Below, one piece after another: positions 19,239 through 28,881 of a stretch of DNA of 45,874 nt. The DNA is from Schlesneria paludicola DSM 18645 (GTDB lineage: Bacteria > Planctomycetota > Planctomycetia > Planctomycetales > Planctomycetaceae). A model generated the notes under the pieces. That model saw only the letters and a program-made list of their open reading frames with translations. It made no database searches and had not been told where the DNA came from. The position numbers were made by a program, and so were the translations under genes. The DNA lies in contig CAMCMU010000038.1 of assembly GCA_945876035.1 (NCBI GenBank), positions 1 to 45,874 of the forward strand, written 5' to 3'. Each line of letters starts with the position of its first letter. Position 1 is the first letter of the stretch.

Positions 19239-20210
19239 TTGAATAAAAAACACGCGAAGGACATGAAACGCCGAACTCTCGACGTCGGGTTGACAGTGCT
19301 GTGTGTTTGGATGTCTCAAGTGTCCCGTGGCAATGAACCTCCATTGTCATCCGCTCCACCCGCTCACCGGATTGTGGAACATGAGGGACTCGCACTCCTG
19401 AATCGGTCGGGAACAGTTGGCTTGGATCTGAAATCAAAACGGCTTTTTATCTCGTCTGAAGTTGTTCTCCGCGAGGGCTTTTTGGAAATGCTTGCCTGTC
19501 TTAAGCAGACAAAAGAGCATGAGTCTCTGTTGGCGGTCGATGCCACAGCTCAGGTGATCCATGCGGGGTTAGTGTCGCTTGGAGCGAATGTCGGGAGTCC
19601 GGCAACATTCGTTCCTCAGTATCAAGCGGCAACTGGCCAGCAGATTGACATCTTTCTGACGTGGAAGGATTCCGCGGGAAAGTCGCATCGAGATCCGGCT
19701 CAATCGTGGGTCCGGCATGCCACGCGTCGATACTTTGTGGAGGCTGTCGCAGAGCCTCCCAAAAATTTCTCTGTCCCACCGGATGAAGAATTGAAGTGGG
19801 ACGAAAAACACAACGAAGTCTTGTGGTTTGGTCACATGTCGGAAAGTCGCCGAGACGGCCTGCTTCAATTCAACGCGGATGCGACATTTCAGAAAGTGAT
19901 TCGGCGTTTGTTTCAACAGTCGCAGATTCGCCAGTTAGAGGGGCACTGGGTTTTTACGGGGAGTCAATTTGCGACAGACGACAAGACCGGACAAAAGTAC
20001 TATTTGGCCGAATCGGGAGATCTTATCTGCGTGGCAAATTTTGCGACGGCGACTCTCGACCTCGCTATCGAAAGCAGTGCGACAAATGACACATTGATGT
20101 TTGAAGCGTTTACCGAACGCATTCCACCTTTGGGCACGAATGTGACGATCGAACTGGTTCCGAGTTTCCCGAAACTCGAAGAGGGCCTGCCTGCAGAGAA
20201 GCCAAAATGA
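19239..20210 (+). CDS. Secreted YdjY-domain protein
   Basis: Start taken as the TTG at 19239 because GGAGG lies nine bases upstream; an in-frame ATG at 19215 precedes that site, and an ATG at 19263 has AAGGA only one base away. The predicted length is about 323 residues. A signal peptide follows KRRTLDVGLTVLCVW. Two YdjY-like repeats seem present. The first covers about residues 45-175 with VVLREGFLEMLAC, KQTKEHESLLAVDA and GLVSLGANVGSPA. The second begins near EVLWFGHMSE and contains IRQLEGHWVFTGSQF. Such proteins are common in planctomycetes; the function is unknown. It lies on the same strand as the NagA-like gene, 116 bp downstream. Confidence 0.85.
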   Translation: MNKKHAKDMKRRTLDVGLTVLCVWMSQVSRGNEPPLSSAPPAHRIVEHEGLALLNRSGTVGLDLKSKRLFISSEVVLREGFLEMLACLKQTKEHESLLAVDATAQVIHAGLVSLGANVGSPATFVPQYQAATGQQIDIFLTWKDSAGKSHRDPAQSWVRHATRRYFVEAVAEPPKNFSVPPDEELKWDEKHNEVLWFGHMSESRRDGLLQFNADATFQKVIRRLFQQSQIRQLEGHWVFTGSQFATDDKTGQKYYLAESGDLICVANFATATLDLAIESSATNDTLMFEAFTERIPPLGTNVTIELVPSFPKLEEGLPAEKPK

Positions 20211-20883
20211 GTGCTGATCAACGCCCCGCAAACGCGGCTTGAGTCCCGTTCCGTTTTTCGTGATTGGCGTGCACAGTTTTTCCAAACCCGGGTGGATTTC
20301 ATGCCGAATGAGTCGGGGCTGAAAAAGAGGCACCTCAGAGCCGATGATCGCAGCCGTCGATCCGGGGGCGCGGTTGCTCAGAGTGCTGCCTCTGAAGGTT
20401 CCCCTTCGAATTCAGAGTGCAATGAGTTCAGTGAAAACGAATCGCTTGACTTTCGGCCCCAGAGTTTCTAGTTGTTTAATCGTTGATCCTAGCCAACTCC
20501 AATCCACAGAGTCGAATCTAGGCTTGATGGCCAAGAACAAACAGCAGCCAGAGGTTATGATTGATTTTAACCGGTCACGATGCTTCTCGAAGCTGTCTGG
20601 GTGTCACACAACAGCCTCCATTTTTTGGGGAAATGCAGGACATTTCAGGACGCACGCTACTCATTAGTTTTTGTTGAAAAGCCGCGTGGTTGTGCTCTGT
20701 AAAGACTCCGTGCTGCCTCACCAAATTTAGCGACAGCCGGGCAACCGATGCTTTTCTTTTTGATGATTCATATCGGATAGAGTTAAATCGATACATTTTG
20801 AGATAGATCAAGATTCCCAGTCCGTCAGACCCGCGGCAATTGCGGTGTAACACCAATCCTCGTTTTGTGTCTGTGATAAACTC
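20211..20883. other. 673-bp gap without a convincing gene
   Basis: Nothing coding is supported; short open frames on both strands lack ribosome sites and domains. A small CCGC-aaac-GCGG hairpin follows the YdjY stop closely. The right end must hold the promoter of the sigma-54 activator, but no clear box is seen. Confidence 0.4.
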
Positions 20884-22938
20884 ATGAGTGGTAGTCAAAT
20901 CCATCCTGATGATAAAAGTCCACTTCTGCCGCAGTCCAATCTTTCGGATGCGTATCTGATCGTTCGAAACGGTCCGCTACGGGGAACGGAATTGGCATTG
21001 GATGCCAGGAAGGTTGCCGGTATCGGTCGATCGACATTGAACAGCTTGTCCGTGCCCGATGAGATCTGCAGCCGAAACCACTGCGAGGTATTCTTCGACT
21101 CTGGCTATTGGAAATTGCGTGATCTGAAGAGCCGAAATGGTACGCGAGTCAACGGAGTCGCGATTTCTGGTGATTACATTTTGTCAGACCGTCTCCAATT
21201 TCAGATTGGAAACACGTATTTAGTGTTTACGCGGGATGTCGCCAAATTTAATGCGGAAGATTCACCGGTTCAGAACGACTCCGATACGGCTACGGACATT
21301 CCAGTCTCAACGTTGGATGAGATTGATGAACTCCGTCCGGAGATCGTTCACCGCACTGGAACGACTCGTTATACGCGTGCGGACGACGAGTCCATTTCAT
21401 CGCGTGATCGTGCCGGACAAGAAGCCCAACGCCTCGTGTGTCTCGGATTGAAAATGGGGGCGGCTGGTGAAACCTCCTCGCTTTCTGAAATTGTATTGGA
21501 AGGCTTGTTCGAAGTCACTTCAGCTGACATCGGCGCAGTCTTGCTCATCCCTACGAATCAGTTGGGGAAACGGCCGGACCGGCATCATCTGGAACTCTCC
21601 GCTTACAAGTCGCTGGACGCGCGTCCCTACGAACGGACTTCCGATTACGTTTCAGGAGTCGTACTAGAAACTCGAGTCGCCGTCGTTGCACAGGACGTGA
21701 ATGCGAGTGATCGATTCCAAAACAGCGATAGCCTCAAGGCGATGAGAGCGGAAAGTATCATCTGCGCCCCGATTCGGGTCGGTAATACACTTTTCGGAGT
21801 CATTCAACTGTTCTCCACCAATCCAGACAATCGGCTCGATTCCGAGGATTCTGAATTTGCATTAGCCGTAGCAGACCAAATGGCCTTGGCGCTCGAGCGT
21901 ATTCTTGAGCGAAATCGATTGGCTGCAGGATTGGCTCGAGTCGAGACCGAGAACCAAACTCTGCGCGACAAACTGCAAATTGAAACAGAGCTGATCGGGG
22001 AAAGCGATGCGATCCACAGGCTGCGTGAGAAAATTTTGAGGGTCGCTCCCACCGGTGCCACGGTTCTGATTCGAGGGGAGAGCGGCGTTGGAAAGGAATT
22101 GGTCGCACGTGCAATTCATGAAAACAGCGAACGGAAGTCGGGACCGTTTGTGACAATGAATTGTGCAGCACTCAGTGAAAGTCTGCTTGAGAGTGAACTG
22201 TTCGGACACGAAAAAGGGGCGTTTACCGGTGCCATTGGCCGAAAAATCGGAAAATTTGAGCAGTCTCATAACGGGACGCTGTTTCTTGATGAAGTCGGCG
22301 AGATGAGTCCCGCAATCCAAGCCAAATTTTTGAGAGTTTTGGAAGGTCACCCATTTGAGAGACTTGGTGGCGGAACGGAAGTCAAGGTTGATGTTCGCGT
22401 CGTGGCGGCAACCAATCGGGATCTCGAAAAATCTGTGGAGCAAGGCCAATTCCGGAAGGATCTCTATTTTCGATTGCAGGTTATGGAGTTATTTGTCGAG
22501 CCATTACGAAATCGTAGACTCGATATCGCGATCTTAGCCAAGCACTTTCTTGAACGATCTGCGAAGAAAAGTCATAGCCTCGTCACATCGATTTCATCCG
22601 CCGCGATGTTAAACCTCAGTAGTTATTTTTGGCCTGGAAATATTCGCGAACTACAAAACACAATCGAACGCGCTGTCATCCTTTGTATAGGTGACACGAT
22701 AGGTTCTGCGGACATCCAGCTTTCGGCTTTGGGATCGGGGAGATCGGGGCCTGCTCCGGAAGCCTCCTCAGAAGGGTATCGCCCGGCCTCTGTTGAACTC
22801 GTGGAACAAGAACATATCTTGGCGACACTTGCCTGGACGAAGTGGAATAAATCGCAAGCGGCACAGATCCTCGGAGTTGAGCGATCAACACTCGATCGAA
22901 AACTCAAAAAGTACGAAGTGGATCGCCCTCAATCTTGA
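20884..22938 (+). CDS. FHA-GAF-AAA+-Fis sigma-54-dependent transcriptional activator
   Basis: Predicted 684 residues. Order of domains: FHA (about 25-118) with [18 protein letters not shown] and [12 protein letters not shown] (about 185-345); sigma-54 AAA+ (about 370-600); Fis-type helix-turn-helix (about 635-680, [22 protein letters not shown]). The AAA+ domain is complete: Walker A GESGVGKE near 398, the sigma-54-contacting GAFTGA at 445-450, Walker [10 protein letters not shown] with Asp469/Glu470. It should remodel sigma-54 RNA polymerase at distant enhancers. The input is not a phosphorylated receiver but an FHA domain, implying Ser/Thr-kinase control, plus a GAF ligand sensor. It stands alone; the small FHA gene 5 kb upstream might belong to the same signalling route, which is inference. 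Confidence 0.95.
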   Translation: MSGSQIHPDDKSPLLPQSNLSDAYLIVRNGPLRGTELALDARKVAGIGRSTLNSLSVPDEICSRNHCEVFFDSGYWKLRDLKSRNGTRVNGVAISGDYILSDRLQFQIGNTYLVFTRDVAKFNAEDSPVQNDSDTATDIPVSTLDEIDELRPEIVHRTGTTRYTRADDESISSRDRAGQEAQRLVCLGLKMGAAGETSSLSEIVLEGLFEVTSADIGAVLLIPTNQLGKRPDRHHLELSAYKSLDARPYERTSDYVSGVVLETRVAVVAQDVNASDRFQNSDSLKAMRAESIICAPIRVGNTLFGVIQLFSTNPDNRLDSEDSEFALAVADQMALALERILERNRLAAGLARVETENQTLRDKLQIETELIGESDAIHRLREKILRVAPTGATVLIRGESGVGKELVARAIHENSERKSGPFVTMNCAALSESLLESELFGHEKGAFTGAIGRKIGKFEQSHNGTLFLDEVGEMSPAIQAKFLRVLEGHPFERLGGGTEVKVDVRVVAATNRDLEKSVEQGQFRKDLYFRLQVMELFVEPLRNRRLDIAILAKHFLERSAKKSHSLVTSISSAAMLNLSSYFWPGNIRELQNTIERAVILCIGDTIGSADIQLSALGSGRSGPAPEASSEGYRPASVELVEQEHILATLAWTKWNKSQAAQILGVERSTLDRKLKKYEVDRPQS

Positions 22939-23914
22939 AAATGTCGGTTCGCGATGCCTTACCGTCTTTAATCAGTCATGGTGGGTGTTGTTGGAACCTC
23001 CCCTTGACTTCGCTTCGCCTGAAGTCATCCGACGAAGCCCACGATCTCACCGTGGCTGATGGCAAGGACTGCATATTCTGGGTCAGGTGACGAGTCGGAA
23101 CCCCATACCGGAACGTGTGTACTCGAACACCGTGCACCGTGTTAAGAAACGTAAAGCTCTGATTATTCTCAGAAATACTCTCTCTCAACGGATCAGCGAG
23201 GATCTTTCGACACACAATCACAAGGGCGATGTGTTCTTGAGGTGTGTTCTTACTACGTCATTACAGATCGACGGTTGAAAGTTTCCACGGCTCGGCGACG
23301 GATGCTGCGGAAGGGCCATGGAGCATTGCGGCGAACGCATTTATTTCCCTTCCTTCGGGGGATGATCGTGGCCAATCCGAGATCGACTGAGCCTGACATC
23401 GGAGACGTCCAACGCTCCGCTTTTGGCTCACCGGTTTCCACTGTCGGCCGAATCGAGAAATCCGCAGCAACATGCTGAACAGTTCCCCGTATGCGAATTT
23501 AGCGTCTACCGCTGAATTCGGTGCCGCGCACAGAACGCCGCCAGTCCACTCCGATCTGCAGTCGGTTTCGCCTGGTACGCGAGCTCTCATGAGTTGAAGC
23601 TCACGGCGTGAAACACAAGATGAAATTCGGGCCGAGCCAATGAGGCCCATTCTGTACGCTCAACGTTGCTACAGGTACAGGATTCGACGACAGCGTCTGA
23701 CAAGTCGAAGCTCCTCCACAGATTCCGTTAACTCATCTCATCACAATCGCCTCACTCCGTTCCTCCCTCCCCTCGAAGTGACACGCCCCAACTCGCTCTT
23801 GCCCAAAATGACATTCGCCGTTAATTTTGAAGTGCAAAAATGTGCCGGCGTGTCTCAAGCATTCTTTGGCTTCCCCCCTTCAATCTGAATCGACTCTCTG
23901 CGGAATAGTGGCCT
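22939..23914. other. Nearly 1 kb without a recognisable gene
   Basis: The longest gene-free stretch in the window. Short open frames exist on both strands, none with a ribosome site or domain. One near-palindrome, AACACCGTGCACCGTGTT (23126-23143, two mismatches about a GTGCAC core), stands out. I see no insertion-sequence ends, tRNA or recognised RNA motif. It may be a decayed gene or an unrecognised RNA. Confidence 0.4.
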
Positions 23915-24781
23915 ATGTGGTGCCCTACCTGTCGAGCTGACGTTGCGGCCGAATTGACATTGGACAATCGTCGCTATCGTTGCGTTCAATGCCATGCCGA
24001 GATGGGGGCTGCCGAGGCTACAATCGACCACTTGGCGACTCCCGTTCGAGCGATTGCAACAGAACGGAGCGCCAGAGAATTGCTGGCTCGCTGGTCTGCT
24101 CAAAATCGATTCGAGCCAGTCACTCTGGCGTCGTCGCTTCCCCCGGCGGCTGTCAATTTGTTTGTTTCTGCTGAGAGCGGGGAAGAGAACGGAAGAGTCG
24201 AAAAGGGTGCGATATGGCGATTGGATACTCCGAGACAGAGTGCGCCAACGGCATCTGCCGGCCCAGTTTTCAACGAGGCGTTCTCCAATCCGTCTTCGCC
24301 GCCTGCGAAACTCCCCGAAGAGATTCCATGTCTAGGAACGGGAAATCAAAGGCCCTGTGGTTTCTCCAACATGCCACACGATGAAGCGTCCGACAATACT
24401 TCACATCCCGATCATAGAACCAAGCCGTCTATTGCCAAACAGGCAAACTCCCAAATCCATTGGATTGGCATGGCTGGGCAGTTGTGTGCGTATTGTGGAG
24501 TTGGCCTGCTGACGTGTGGATCAGTCGTTGTCCTGTTGGAATATTTTGGCGGTCAAGGCAACTATGCTCCGACGGGCTGGTTGGTTGCCGCAGTCGGGCA
24601 AATGTTATTATTTCTCGGCCTTGTCACTCTTGTTTCGGCCGGAATAGAACAGGCCGTTGACGAAGTCGCTTGGCGGATCGCAGATCTCGAACATCGACTC
24701 GAAGAACACTTTTCAAGTCAGCGTGTTCTTCCCCGACAGCCAGATCAGAGTTCGGTTCAGGATCGCTCTGAAGCGGCATAG
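23915..24781 (+). CDS. Zinc-ribbon membrane protein of unknown function
   Basis: Predicted 288 residues. The N-terminus is a four-cysteine zinc ribbon: MWCPTC (Cys3, Cys6) and YRCVQCHAE (Cys23, Cys26). A Pro/Ser-rich linker of about 150 residues follows. Two membrane helices lie near residues 188-210 and 222-244 (AYCGVGLLTCGSVVVLL and VAAVGQMLLFLGLVTLV). The C-terminus, VAWRIADLEHRLEEHF, looks like a short coiled coil. I know similar architecture from planctomycete genomes, but no function. The start has only a weak ribosome site (GCGGAAT). It is convergent with the suf locus. Confidence 0.8.
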   Translation: MWCPTCRADVAAELTLDNRRYRCVQCHAEMGAAEATIDHLATPVRAIATERSARELLARWSAQNRFEPVTLASSLPPAAVNLFVSAESGEENGRVEKGAIWRLDTPRQSAPTASAGPVFNEAFSNPSSPPAKLPEEIPCLGTGNQRPCGFSNMPHDEASDNTSHPDHRTKPSIAKQANSQIHWIGMAGQLCAYCGVGLLTCGSVVVLLEYFGGQGNYAPTGWLVAAVGQMLLFLGLVTLVSAGIEQAVDEVAWRIADLEHRLEEHFSSQRVLPRQPDQSSVQDRSEAA

Positions 24782-24850
24782 TTTGAGTGTTTGATTTTGG
24801 GATGGTCGCTCGAAGCAATGACGTTGAAGAACCGGAGCAAGACACTCAAA
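24782..24850. repeat. Widely spaced inverted repeat at convergent gene ends
   Basis: TTTGAGTGT directly after the stop of the zinc-ribbon gene and ACACTCAAA at 24842-24850 form a perfect 9-bp inverted repeat with 51 bp between the arms. It could fold the end of the transcript. It is not a standard intrinsic terminator. Confidence 0.25.
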
Positions 24851-24939
24851 AAAATGAACCCGTTTGATGTTTGCGACAGAAAACAAACACCATAGATTGG
24901 AACAGAATGGTTTCTGTCAGTGGAGAACCCCTCGTCAGT

Positions 24940-25506
24940 TCAAAAAATTCCCAGTTGGTCTCGTGCTTCATCAGTCATGCGGGCCGGCGTCCATGGTGGA
25001 GACATGGTGAGTTTGATTTCCGCGAGATCAATCCCGTCGATCTTTTCTAAAGCCATCTTGGCCTGAGCGATAATCTGCGGTCCCGCGGGACATGCCGGAC
25101 TGGTCAGAGTCATTTCGACCTGGGCCTTGCGGTCTGTATGATTGATTGAATAGACCAAACCGAGATCGACGATATTAATCATTAATTCAGGATCAATCAC
25201 CTCTCGAAGCGCATCAATCAAGGCCGCATCATCGCAACTGTTCTTGTTATCCGCCGAAGCGGTTTCGAGCCGGTCAGAGGCGTTGCTCATCCCTTCATTG
25301 ACAGCAGTCGTCGCACTCATTTTCTCGGCGGATGTCACGGGCAATGTCGCCGCGCAACAGTCCCCGGCCTGAGCGTGATGTCCATGGTCATGCTGAGAAT
25401 GATCCTCGGAGCAATCGGAGACGGTATGAACAACGACGGACAAGGACGGATTGGAAGAGTCCATGGGATCGGCCGTCACTGTGGGCGGAATTGACTCTGT
25501 TGTCAT
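24940..25506 (-). CDS. sufT: SufT-like MIP18/DUF59 iron-sulfur assembly factor with His/Cys-rich N-terminus
   Basis: Predicted 188 residues from the ATG at 25506; the frame is open upstream but overlaps the Rieske gene and has no conserved content. The C-terminal DUF59 domain (about 90-188) has REVIDPELMINIVDLGLVY, the conserved Cys in LTSPACPAGP and the final MSPPWTPARM. The family helps load or transfer Fe-S clusters. The first 90 residues are unusual: an acidic, low-complexity stretch with five His between 36 and 44 (DHSQHDHGHH) and Cys32, Cys50 and Cys51, which looks like a metal-binding tail. It is the last gene of the suf series, 52 bp after the Rieske gene. Confidence 0.88.
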   Translation of the reverse strand: MTTESIPPTVTADPMDSSNPSLSVVVHTVSDCSEDHSQHDHGHHAQAGDCCAATLPVTSAEKMSATTAVNEGMSNASDRLETASADNKNSCDDAALIDALREVIDPELMINIVDLGLVYSINHTDRKAQVEMTLTSPACPAGPQIIAQAKMALEKIDGIDLAEIKLTMSPPWTPARMTDEARDQLGIF

Positions 25507-25558
25507 GATTGGTATTTGTCTCTCTGGGTTGAACGCGGAGAATCCTTGGAGAACCGTA

Positions 25559-25873
25559 TCAATCGCGTGAGCGAACGTACACGGCGTCATCTGTGACTCG
25601 AACCTCAAACGTCGAAATCGGCTCGACAGCAGGCATGCACATTGCGGCACCCGTACGTAGATTGAATTTCGCTCCGTGCCGCGGGCAGGTGATCGAACAA
25701 TCGAACAAGAGACCATTGGTCAGCGGCTGACCATCGTGTGAGCAGACATCTTCAATCGCAAAAAACTCATCACCGATTCGAATCAGCAGTGCTGGAACGT
25801 CGTCAACAAAGATCGACAATCGGCCGCCCGAGGCGATTTCTTCAACGGACGCGACGCGTTCAAATTCGGACAT
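25559..25873 (-). CDS. Rieske [2Fe-2S] ferredoxin
   Basis: Predicted 104 residues consisting of one Rieske domain of the bacterial ferredoxin (NirD/bphF-like) type. The ligands are Cys44-x-His46 (CSHDGQPL) and Cys63-x-x-His66 (CPRHGAKF). It carries electrons; in suf operons such a gene is common and may supply electrons for cluster assembly, which is not proven. It lies 47 bp after sufD on the same strand. No oxygenase gene adjoins it, so a role as a dioxygenase component is unlikely. Confidence 0.93.
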   Translation of the reverse strand: MSEFERVASVEEIASGGRLSIFVDDVPALLIRIGDEFFAIEDVCSHDGQPLTNGLLFDCSITCPRHGAKFNLRTGAAMCMPAVEPISTFEVRVTDDAVYVRSRD

Positions 25874-25920
25874 GATGACGATTTGCTTTCAGAATCGAAG
25901 AGCCGTTGTATTTTGAAAAT

Positions 25921-27246
25921 TCATTCACCGATTCCTAGTTTGCGTTCGACAGCTTGGCCGAGTGTTTCGCGGACGATCTCGACAGGAATACGATCGTAGA
26001 CACGCTGAAAAAACCCAGTCACGATCATGTGCATGGCTTCAGAGCGGGTCAGTCCGCGGCACATTCCGTAGAAGAGTTGCTCCTCATCGACTCGGCCTGC
26101 CGTCGCTCCGTGCGTACAGCGAACGTCATCGGCTTCAATTTCCAGTCCGGGGATCGCATCGACTCGACAGGTGTCACTTAAGAGCAGTCCGTCGTTGCGT
26201 TGGTAGCCGTCGGATTTTTGCGCATCTTTTGCCACCTTGATCATACCGCGCCAAACACAGCGAGCCGTGTCGCGGACGACATCTTTATAGAGCAAATCGC
26301 TGGTCGTATTGGCCGCGTTGTGTGTCTGCTGCGTGTAGTACGAAATCAGTTGTTTCTGTGTCGCGAAGGTCACGCCGTTGACCTGCGCCGTTGAGCCCTT
26401 ACCGTCGAGAAACACTTCCTGATGAATGTGAGCCAACTTTGAGCCGAGTCCGGCTAAGGTCCATTGCAGGGAGGCATCCGCTTGGACGCGGCCCCCCTGA
26501 TGTCCGAAGTGCCAAGTCTTCTCGTTCCAGTTTTGCAGCTGGACGTATCGCAGATTAGAGCGTGCTGCAAGCAACAGTTCGACCGCGCCGACATGCACTC
26601 CCGCGGCAGTGGTCGATGCGGAGGAGGTCTCTTCGAGTAGGGTGGCAGATGCGCCTTGTTCGAGAATGACGAGCGTGTGGCTCAAGTCGGCCGCCCCTTC
26701 AGCGACGAGGCCGATCAAACTATAAAGCGGTTCGGAAACCTGAACGTTGCGTGGGACGTAGAGCACCGCGCCGCCGGTCCAGAAAGCTCCGTGCCACGCG
26801 GCAAACCGATCGGCTTCGGGAATCACGGCACTGGTCATCAGATGCGGCTTGAGCACATCGCCGTGGGTTTGGATGAGGTCACTTAGATTGCCGAACAATA
26901 CGCCCTTGGCTGCGAGTGACTCGGACAGCGTGGAGCGGGTGCAGAACCCGTCCACGTGCGAAACCACTCCAGCAAAATCGGCCCGATCGGCCAGAAGGGT
27001 CCCAAATGCAGCCGTTTCCGCCGGAGCGGCCTCTTGAATCGCAAACCGCTCGGGTCGGAAGGCGCGGATGTCGATTCTCTTCCACTCCTCGGGATCCAGT
27101 TCCTTGACGAGCAGCTTACGGTATGCCTCAAACGAGCGACGACGAAGATCGGTCACCCAAGCGGGTTCGCAGCGGGAGGCAACGAACTGCTCGAACGCGG
27201 TGGCATCAAAACCCTCAGAGCGGGACAGGTTCGGGGTGGCAATCAT
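25921..27246 (-). CDS. sufD: Fe-S assembly scaffold subunit SufD
   Basis: Predicted 441 residues from the ATG at 27246; a TTG three codons upstream is also possible. The beta-helix SufBD core is readable, with FWTGGAVLYVPRNVQVSEPL near the middle, VGAVELLLAARSNLRYVQLQNW and, near the end, VRCTHGATAGRVDEEQLFYGMCRGL, where the CTHGA block is typical of SufD. With SufB and SufC it forms the scaffold on which Fe-S clusters are built. It is separated from sufB by 82 bp that contain a strong hairpin (listed separately). Confidence 0.95.
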   Translation of the reverse strand: MIATPNLSRSEGFDATAFEQFVASRCEPAWVTDLRRRSFEAYRKLLVKELDPEEWKRIDIRAFRPERFAIQEAAPAETAAFGTLLADRADFAGVVSHVDGFCTRSTLSESLAAKGVLFGNLSDLIQTHGDVLKPHLMTSAVIPEADRFAAWHGAFWTGGAVLYVPRNVQVSEPLYSLIGLVAEGAADLSHTLVILEQGASATLLEETSSASTTAAGVHVGAVELLLAARSNLRYVQLQNWNEKTWHFGHQGGRVQADASLQWTLAGLGSKLAHIHQEVFLDGKGSTAQVNGVTFATQKQLISYYTQQTHNAANTTSDLLYKDVVRDTARCVWRGMIKVAKDAQKSDGYQRNDGLLLSDTCRVDAIPGLEIEADDVRCTHGATAGRVDEEQLFYGMCRGLTRSEAMHMIVTGFFQRVYDRIPVEIVRETLGQAVERKLGIGE

Positions 27247-27276
27247 CGGAGTCAAATATCTTTGTGGTCTGAGAAG

Positions 27277-27303
27277 AATGCGCCGCCCAAGAGGCGGCGC
27301 ATT
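27277..27303. terminator. Strong hairpin between sufB and sufD
   Basis: A perfect 11-bp stem, AATGCGCCGCC / GGCGGCGCATT, with a 5-nt loop lies 25 bp past the sufB stop and 30 bp before the sufD start. On the minus strand, in the direction of transcription, it is followed by CTTCTC rather than a T-run; on the plus strand TTG follows. It is more likely an attenuator or mRNA stability element inside the operon than a full terminator. Confidence 0.55.
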
Positions 27304-27328
27304 TTGAGTTCGTCAAGCAAGAGACAGA

Positions 27329-28747
27329 TCAACCGACCGAGCCTTCCATCTGCAACTCGATCAGCTTGTTCATTTCCACGGCGTACTCCATCGGTAACTC
27401 CTTCACCAGCGGTTCGATAAACCCTGTGACGATCATCGAGGCGGCTTCCGCCTCGGTCATGCCACGGCTCATTAAATACAGGAGTTGCTCTTCAGCGATT
27501 TTTGAGACGGACGCTTCATGCTCGATGGTCACGTTGTTGTGATCGACTTCGATGTAGGGATAGGTGTCGCTGCGGCTCTTACTGTCGAGGATCAACGCAT
27601 CACAAACGACGTTACTCTTGCAGTGATGGGCATCGTGGGTGGCCTTCACCAAGCCGCGATAACTCGCTCGCCCGCCATCCTTGGAAATACTCTTTGAAAT
27701 CACACGACTGGATGTGTGCGGCGCACAGTGAACCATCTTGGCGCCCGCGTCTTGATGCTGCCCCTTGCCAGCGAATGCGATCGACAGCGTCTCACCACGA
27801 GCACCCGGCTCCATCAGATAAATGGCGGGATACTTCATCGTCAGCTTCGAGCCCAGGTTGCCGTCGACCCATTCCATCAGCGAGTCACCATACGCTTTGG
27901 CTCGCTTGGTGACGAGGTTGTAGACATTATTGGACCAATTCTGAATCGTTGTGTATCGGCAGCGGCCCCCACGTTTGACCAGAATTTCAACGACAGCAGA
28001 ATGGAGGCTGTCGCTGCTGTATGTGGGCGCCGTGCACCCTTCGACATAATGGACGGAGGCTCCTTCATCAACGATAATCAGCGTCCTTTCGAACTGCCCC
28101 ATGTTCTGGGTGTTGATGCGGAAGTAGGCTTGCAAAGGGAACTCGATCTTCACCCCCTTCGGGACATAGATGAATGATCCTCCCGACCAGACAGCCGAGT
28201 TCAACGCAGCAAACTTGTTGTCGGCCGAGGGGATCACTTGGCCAAAATATTCGCGGATGAGATCAGGGTAGTCTCTCACTGCGGAGTCGGTATCCGTGAA
28301 GATCACTCCCTGCTTAGCAAGGTCTTCCTGCAAAGAGCCGTAAACCACTTCGGATTCATACTGAGCTTTGACACCTGCGAGGTACTTCTTCTCCGCCTCC
28401 GGGATGCCCAGTCGGTCGTACGTCTTACGAATGTCTTCTGGGACGTCGTCCCACGACTTTTCTTGCCCAGCCGACGCTTTTACGTAGTAAAACATGTTTT
28501 GGAAGTCGAGATCACTCATGTCTCCGCCCCACGTGGGCATCGGCTTTTGGAAGAAGATGTCTAGAGCTTCCAAGCGGAAATCACGCATCCACGCCGGCTC
28601 ACTCTTCATCTCGGAGATCTGATGAACGACATCTCGGTCGATTCCGCGACGGCTCTTAAAAACGTACTTATCAACCGGGTCATGAAACCCGTACTGATAA
28701 TCACCGACACCGATTTTGTCTTCGACCAATGCTGTGTCTGTGGACAT
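27329..28747 (-). CDS. sufB: Fe-S assembly scaffold subunit SufB
   Basis: Predicted 472 residues from the ATG at 28747, chosen for GGGAGGAA upstream and for agreement with the usual SufB length; the frame is open for 28 more codons. Conserved blocks: [64 protein letters not shown] and, near the end, [20 protein letters not shown]. These are the typical SufB signatures including the Cys of EGCTAP. The protein forms the SufBC2D scaffold and receives sulfur. It lies 134 bp after sufC. Confidence 0.97.
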   Translation of the reverse strand: MSTDTALVEDKIGVGDYQYGFHDPVDKYVFKSRRGIDRDVVHQISEMKSEPAWMRDFRLEALDIFFQKPMPTWGGDMSDLDFQNMFYYVKASAGQEKSWDDVPEDIRKTYDRLGIPEAEKKYLAGVKAQYESEVVYGSLQEDLAKQGVIFTDTDSAVRDYPDLIREYFGQVIPSADNKFAALNSAVWSGGSFIYVPKGVKIEFPLQAYFRINTQNMGQFERTLIIVDEGASVHYVEGCTAPTYSSDSLHSAVVEILVKRGGRCRYTTIQNWSNNVYNLVTKRAKAYGDSLMEWVDGNLGSKLTMKYPAIYLMEPGARGETLSIAFAGKGQHQDAGAKMVHCAPHTSSRVISKSISKDGGRASYRGLVKATHDAHHCKSNVVCDALILDSKSRSDTYPYIEVDHNNVTIEHEASVSKIAEEQLLYLMSRGMTEAEAASMIVTGFIEPLVKELPMEYAVEMNKLIELQMEGSVG

Positions 28748-28881
28748 AAAACTCAATTCCTCCCGCCCCTCGGCGAGATTATTTGTCCTTCTGCCGGTAA
28801 TGGCGCAAGGACGAGGTTTGAAAAATTTCACAACGAAATTTGGAGGTCTGGCAAATCGATTGAGCCCGGAACCGTTAGCGT

